Shown one piece after another: positions 60,180 through 64,000 of a DNA stretch of 64,000 nt. This DNA is from Cochleicola gelatinilyticus (GTDB lineage: Bacteria; Bacteroidota; Bacteroidia; Flavobacteriales; Flavobacteriaceae). Under the pieces are notes generated by a model. The model saw nothing but the letters and a program-made list of their open reading frames with translations, made no database searches and was not told where the DNA came from. Where the stretch lies: contig NZ_LRXL01000045.1 in NCBI RefSeq assembly GCF_001637325.1, forward strand, positions 62,001-126,000. The letters are read 5' to 3'. The position numbers and the translations under genes are program-made. Each line of letters opens with the position of its first letter. Within the stretch, counting starts at the first letter, position 1.

Positions 60180-61505
60180 ATGAAACAAAAGTACCTACTT
60201 TGTATAGCCTCTCTATTTTTTATTTTCACGATAACCCAAGCTCAGGTTGGTATCGGCACCACAAATCCTAATGCAGCCCTCGATGTGGTAGCAGATGATA
60301 ATGGCATCTTAATTCCCCGAGTTTCTTTAACCGGAACCAACGATGAATCTACCATTGTAAGTGGAAATGTTGTTAGTATGCTTGTATATAATATAGCAAC
60401 GACAGCTGATATTCTACCAGGTTATTACTATTGGAATGGATCAAAATGGGAAAATTTAGTAACAGAAAGTAAGATTACTTATGAGAGCATTTGGCTTAAC
60501 AATCCCGAAAAAGGACGTACAGAATTACGAACTCTTAGTGATGGTGTTACCGCCAGAGGAATCGATAACAATGTTTATATCACAGACAGTAGTAATTTAC
60601 TAATCGATGCATTGGTGGGTGATGAAACTAATGGTAATTCTAGAAAAATTCAAGTACATAACGGAGATATTGCAAAATATACTTATTTAAATAATCCCGC
60701 CAGTTTCGGATTTTTAGGATTTAAATCTCGCGGAACTCAAGAAGACCAACAAGCGGTTCGTGCGGGTGATGTTATTACTTCTTTTCAAGGACTCGCTCAC
60801 AATGGAACCGAATATGTAACTGGATCTCTTTTAAGCCTTGGAGTTGATCCAAGTTACGATAATAGTAGTACGCTTGTTCCCGGAGATTTTAGATTCCGAA
60901 CTTTGGTTGATGGTGACCTAACAGAAAAAATGAGAATTACAGCGATTGGAACAGTGGGAATCGGAACGGTTACTCCTTCAGAAATGCTGGAAATTCATGG
61001 TTCTAATCTTCTTGGTGGCGATGCGGATCTAGATGTGCATTGCTATGGTAGCAACATTACAAGCTTTCATATACGTAGTGCTGCAGGGAATAAACACCAT
61101 CCTTTAGCAGTTTCAAACAAGTCCAATCCCAATTTTTACAATATGGAAGCTCAAGGGTACGATGGTTCTCGTTATATTAATGCTGCCGCAATTAAAATGG
61201 GTACCATGGCAACCAATCGTACTGGAGCTAACGATATGCCAGGACGAATCGATTTTGCCACTTCACCAGACGGAGGAGCTTCTGCCGTAGATCGAATGCG
61301 TATCGATGATCAAGGACATGTAGGAATAGGAACAGGAAATGCAACTATTACTGAAAAATTCGTGGTAAACGGAAAGATGAAAGCGACAGCAGTAAACTTT
61401 TCGGGATTGCCTACCTACGCTAATGACAGTACGGCAGGCTCTGGTGGACTGGTTTCTGGTGATATGTATAAAACTTCGGGAGGAGAATTACGCATAAAAC
61501 TGTAG
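60180..61505 (+). CDS. Secreted paralogue of the head-repeat protein, without head repeats
   Basis: A 441-residue exported protein (signal peptide 1-21, ending ITQAQ). VGIGTTNPNAALDV at the mature N-terminus and the final 180 residues (EMLEIHGSNLLGGDADLDVHC, RMRIDDQGHVGIGTGNATIT, GDMYKTSGGELRIKL) are closely like the protein at 54050-55693, but the middle is different: no YadA-type head repeats, instead a beta-rich portion (SIWLNNPEKGRTELRTLSDGV, FRFRTLVDGDLTEKMRI) like phage tail or TMF-type proteins. The same promoter precedes both genes. It lies between the iron-uptake pair and a convergent MFS gene. Confidence 0.82.
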   Translation: MKQKYLLCIASLFFIFTITQAQVGIGTTNPNAALDVVADDNGILIPRVSLTGTNDESTIVSGNVVSMLVYNIATTADILPGYYYWNGSKWENLVTESKITYESIWLNNPEKGRTELRTLSDGVTARGIDNNVYITDSSNLLIDALVGDETNGNSRKIQVHNGDIAKYTYLNNPASFGFLGFKSRGTQEDQQAVRAGDVITSFQGLAHNGTEYVTGSLLSLGVDPSYDNSSTLVPGDFRFRTLVDGDLTEKMRITAIGTVGIGTVTPSEMLEIHGSNLLGGDADLDVHCYGSNITSFHIRSAAGNKHHPLAVSNKSNPNFYNMEAQGYDGSRYINAAAIKMGTMATNRTGANDMPGRIDFATSPDGGASAVDRMRIDDQGHVGIGTGNATITEKFVVNGKMKATAVNFSGLPTYANDSTAGSGGLVSGDMYKTSGGELRIKL

Positions 61506-61537
61506 TTTATTAAGAATTATTTCTGAATAAAAATAAT

Positions 61538-62809
61538 CTATTCATTCTCTGCTTCATGAGCTTCAAGGTCCTTCTGAAGGTCTAACTTTCGTAACTTCGG
61601 AAACAACGCCCCAGTAGTAACTACCGTAGCAATTGTCATAGATCCTCCAAATACGACAGCAGTAACAGTGCCCATTAATTTAGCAGTAAGACCACTTTCG
61701 AAAGCCCCTAGCTCATTAGAAGAACCTACAAACATTGAATTTACAGAAGCTACTCGTCCACGCATCGCATCGGGTGTTCGTAACTGTAAAATAGTTTGAC
61801 GTATTATCATAGAGATTCCATCGGTAACACCACTTAGAAATAATGCTACAACCGAAAGCCAGAAAATAGTAGAAACTCCAAATACAATAATGCAAATTCC
61901 AAACCCGAAAATCGCAGCTAAAAGTTTCATTCCCGCATTTTTATTTAATGGAAAATAGGCGGACGTAAACATAATTAGTAACGCGCCTACTGCTGGTGCA
62001 GCTCGTAAAACCCCAAAACCCTGTGGTCCCACCTTCAAAATATCCTGTGCAAAAATGGGTAACAAGGCTACCGCACCTCCAAAGAGTACTGCAAACATAT
62101 CTAATGTCAAAGCACCCAAAATTACCGGCGTATTACGAACAAATTGAATTCCTTCTTTCAAACTTTTTAATACTGGTTCTCCTAAATTCGGATTTAAAAT
62201 GGGTTTCTTCGGAATTTGAAATAAGAAAAACAATGCTAATAATGAAAGTGCAAAAATAAGACACATAGACCAATGAACACCAATCAAATGAATGGCAAAT
62301 CCACCCACCGCAGGTCCTACCACAGCTCCCATTTGCCATACCGAACTACTCCATGTAGCTGCATTTGGAAATACTTTTTTTGGAACCACTAAAGAGAATA
62401 AAGAAAATATCGTAGGGCCTATAAATGAACGTACAATACCTCCAAGAAAAACCAATGCATAGACACTATATAATATTGTATTTTTTGAAAGATCTTTTAT
62501 AAATACTGGCCAGGTTATTAAAAAAAGACCAAAACTTATTACAGAAAACCCGGCAATGCATAACATTAGAAGCCCTCGCTTTTCTTTTTGATCTACGATA
62601 TGCCCAGCAAAAAGTGCCATCGAAACCGCTGGAATAACTTCCATTAAACCAATAATTCCTAGTGAAAGTGCACTTTTAGTAATACTATACACTTCCCACT
62701 CTATAACAACAAATTGCATCGACCAAGCAAATACAAGTGCAAAACGAACAATTAGAAAAATATTGAATTCTCGAAATCGAAGGGCAGCGTAGGGATCGTT
62801 CTTTTTCAT
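61538..62809 (-). CDS. MFS exporter, enterobactin exporter-like (MFS_3 type)
   Basis: A 423-residue transporter with 12 predicted membrane helices, counted from the ATG at 62809 (MKKNDPYAALRFREFNIFL is the usual group start; the longer frame lacks family features). The motif A loop reads AGHIVDQKEKRGLL (about 70-83), and the segment GVTDGISMIIRQTILQLRTPDAMRGRVASVNSMFVGSSNELGAFESGLTA (about 334-383) is characteristic of the MFS_3/EntS-like group. Such proteins export siderophores or drugs. The location after the siderophore receptor genes would fit siderophore export, but no biosynthesis genes are seen here, so this is only an inference. Confidence 0.85.
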   Translation of the reverse strand: MKKNDPYAALRFREFNIFLIVRFALVFAWSMQFVVIEWEVYSITKSALSLGIIGLMEVIPAVSMALFAGHIVDQKEKRGLLMLCIAGFSVISFGLFLITWPVFIKDLSKNTILYSVYALVFLGGIVRSFIGPTIFSLFSLVVPKKVFPNAATWSSSVWQMGAVVGPAVGGFAIHLIGVHWSMCLIFALSLLALFFLFQIPKKPILNPNLGEPVLKSLKEGIQFVRNTPVILGALTLDMFAVLFGGAVALLPIFAQDILKVGPQGFGVLRAAPAVGALLIMFTSAYFPLNKNAGMKLLAAIFGFGICIIVFGVSTIFWLSVVALFLSGVTDGISMIIRQTILQLRTPDAMRGRVASVNSMFVGSSNELGAFESGLTAKLMGTVTAVVFGGSMTIATVVTTGALFPKLRKLDLQKDLEAHEAENE

Positions 62810-62926
62810 AAAAAATTTCAAGCTTTTAAACGCAAAGGTATTGTAATGTGTTTTAATAATAGATAGAAACAGGCAATAGTACGCCAAGATAGATTTTAGT
62901 ATATTCGTTTTTTAAACAACTAACTA

Positions 62927-63532
62927 ATGAGATATAGAATCGTACTATTATTAATCGTATTCGGTGTTCAATTTCAAAGTAATGCTCAAGATAAACCTAT
63001 TACTATTGAAGCTGAAACCGTAGCAAATCGTATGCTTCTGTATGCCGTAAATCAAACACTAACCGATTACGATGCCAAGCTCGAAGTGGAAGGAACCAAT
63101 TTTAGACAAAGCAAGGGGAAACCCAGATGGATTCATGTTCCTGCCGCCTCTAAAGTCCACATGCATAACTTAATGCTTACCAAGGGAAAACAACCAAACT
63201 ATACCTATACTTTAGAGATAAATGACAGTCTTTCAAGACGTGCTTTAAAAAAACCTGCGGAGGCAATCAAAATCGATCCTAAAAAGCCCATATTAGTGTA
63301 TCGCACGAAGAATTGTACAACATGTGATGCACTTATACATTCATTAAACAATAGCAAGTATCGCTATACAATGCATGATCTTGCAGAAAAGCCAGCAATG
63401 AAAGAACAGCTGTCTTCTGCATTACCCGGTCTCGACACCATCGCTACTCCGGTTATTAGTTTGGGGGGATTGCTTTATACAGATCTAGAAACGTACGATG
63501 CTATTATCGAAAAATTAAATAAAGAAGAATAG
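62927..63532 (+). CDS. Exported glutaredoxin-like protein
   Basis: A 201-residue protein with a signal peptide (MRYRIVLLLIVFGVQFQSNAQ). The N-terminal half (about 25-110) is a mixed alpha/beta domain of unknown type. The C-terminal half (about 118-200) is a thioredoxin/glutaredoxin fold with CTTC at 130-133 and a cis-Pro in ATPVISLGG (about 173-181), the glutathione/thiol binding loop. It probably handles disulfides in the periplasm. It is divergent from the MFS gene (start at 62809) and ends before a shared terminator. Confidence 0.8.
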   Translation: MRYRIVLLLIVFGVQFQSNAQDKPITIEAETVANRMLLYAVNQTLTDYDAKLEVEGTNFRQSKGKPRWIHVPAASKVHMHNLMLTKGKQPNYTYTLEINDSLSRRALKKPAEAIKIDPKKPILVYRTKNCTTCDALIHSLNNSKYRYTMHDLAEKPAMKEQLSSALPGLDTIATPVISLGGLLYTDLETYDAIIEKLNKEE

Positions 63533-63576
63533 TTTATACGAACTAATAAACCAAAAGCTTTAAATAGTTTCTAAAT

Positions 63577-63612
63577 GAAAAAGGTGGACGTTTAAACGTC
63601 CACCTTTTTTTA
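63577..63612. terminator. Bidirectional terminator
   Basis: AAAAAGGTGGACG (63578-63590) pairs with CGTCCACCTTTTT (63597-63609) around TTTAAA, giving a 13-bp stem with U runs on both sides. It separates the convergent glutaredoxin-like and helicase genes. Confidence 0.92.
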
Positions 63613-63616
63613 TGTT

Positions 63617-64000
63617 TTATCGCCTCTTATTCTTATTACGATTGTTATAGTTTTTATCCCCTTTGGTCTTCGGTTTCTTGTATTTTTTCTTAATAATACG
63701 CTGGTAAGAACCCCCTTGATTTGTTTTTTGATTTTTCTCCTTTTTTTCATGAAAGGCAGGTCCTGCGGCTTCCTCTTCATGTTGTTTGTGCGGATTATTA
63801 GGCTCTAAGTTTTTAGGTTGTTCTTCGGGTGTGAGTCGTTTTGAAACTTCTATTTCAGAAGGCATTTCTACCTTCGGAATTTTATAGTTCATTAACGTTT
63901 CAATAGCTTCTTTTGCTTCAGTTTCGTGTTCAGAATAAAATAAAAGCGAACTTCCCTCTTCTTCAGCACGTCCCGTTCTACCAATTCGGTGCATGTAATT
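63617..64000 (-). CDS. DEAD-box RNA helicase, 3' end only (truncated by the window)
   Basis: The 128 visible codons include motif VI (YMHRIGRTGRAEEEG) and a charged C-terminal tail rich in Lys, Asn, Arg and Gly (KKYKKPKTKGDKNYNNRNKNKRR) that would bind RNA. The frame is open to the window edge: the codons before the first Met read NY, as in the family pattern Y-HRIGRTGR, so the true start lies beyond the window. This is the third full-type DEAD-box helicase gene seen here (after 26587-27897 and 27908-29257). Confidence 0.9.
   Translation of the reverse strand, partial: NYMHRIGRTGRAEEEGSSLLFYSEHETEAKEAIETLMNYKIPKVEMPSEIEVSKRLTPEEQPKNLEPNNPHKQHEEEAAGPAFHEKKEKNQKTNQGGSYQRIIKKKYKKPKTKGDKNYNNRNKNKRR

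Noticed and set aside
1-64000. CRISPR arrays, tRNA and rRNA genes, transposases
   Set aside because: Looked for on both strands in all gaps over 150 bases; no regular spacer repeats, cloverleaf sequences or transposase motifs were found by eye.

Overview
The window comes from a member of the Bacteroidota, most likely a marine Flavobacteriaceae. DNA is AT-rich, promoters of the TAnnTTTG type lie just before several genes, lipoproteins and secreted proteins abound, and there is a large gliding/type IX secretion (T9SS) adhesin locus with PorP/SprF proteins and CHU_C-type C-terminal domains. No rRNA, tRNA, CRISPR array, transposase or integrase was seen.

Layout. 0-5.8 kb: housekeeping and small genes (ribosome hibernation factor, TerC-like protein, nitroreductase, a membrane-anchored TIR protein, a lipoprotein, a Bcr/CflA-type exporter). 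5.8-16.4 kb: the most unusual part. Two modules of about 5 kb each hold a secreted multidomain beta-lactamase-fold protein and its own regulators. Module 1 has an ECF sigma factor, a putative anti-sigma protein, a small membrane protein and a beta-lactamase/NTF2/beta-lactamase fusion, with mirror-image promoters. Module 2 has BlaI, a BlaR1-DUF4097 fusion and a CBM9-beta-lactamase fusion, with a double BlaI operator. The modules are bounded by copies of a long dispersed repeat that carries a palindromic element with attC-like architecture. 16.4-21.3 kb: a minus-strand catabolic or modification cluster (SDR, 2OG-Fe(II) oxygenase, quinone oxidoreductase, crotonase, AraC regulator); two of its promoters share a 17-bp motif.

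21.5-31.6 kb: guanine deaminase, DUF4494, a lone DEAD-like RecA domain protein, ThiE, a TetR-nitroreductase-DJ-1 operon with a palindromic operator, then a set suggestive of cold adaptation (two DEAD-box helicases, a J/KTSC protein, a cold-shock protein, a Crp-like regulator, a fatty acid desaturase). 31.7-33.7 kb: an M13 metallopeptidase lipoprotein.

33.9-50.4 kb: the T9SS adhesin locus: two secreted proteins, an Ig-like CHU_C protein, a PorP/SprF protein fused to a coiled coil and SPOR-like end, a giant SprB-like adhesin of about 3,200 residues, and a second PorP/SprF protein. 50.8-53.3 kb: ZIP transporter, sugar/sorbosone dehydrogenase lipoprotein, YtxH-like protein. 53.4-61.5 kb: two secreted paralogues and a 3' remnant of a third surround a TonB receptor/PepSY iron-uptake pair; the two intact paralogues share a conserved promoter with a dyad at the same distance from the -7 box. 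61.5-64 kb: MFS exporter, exported glutaredoxin-like protein, and the 3' end of another DEAD-box helicase gene that runs off the window.

Start codons were moved inward from the longest open frame where signal peptides, family N-termini or promoters demanded it; these cases are stated in the entries. All functions are inferred from sequence reading alone.
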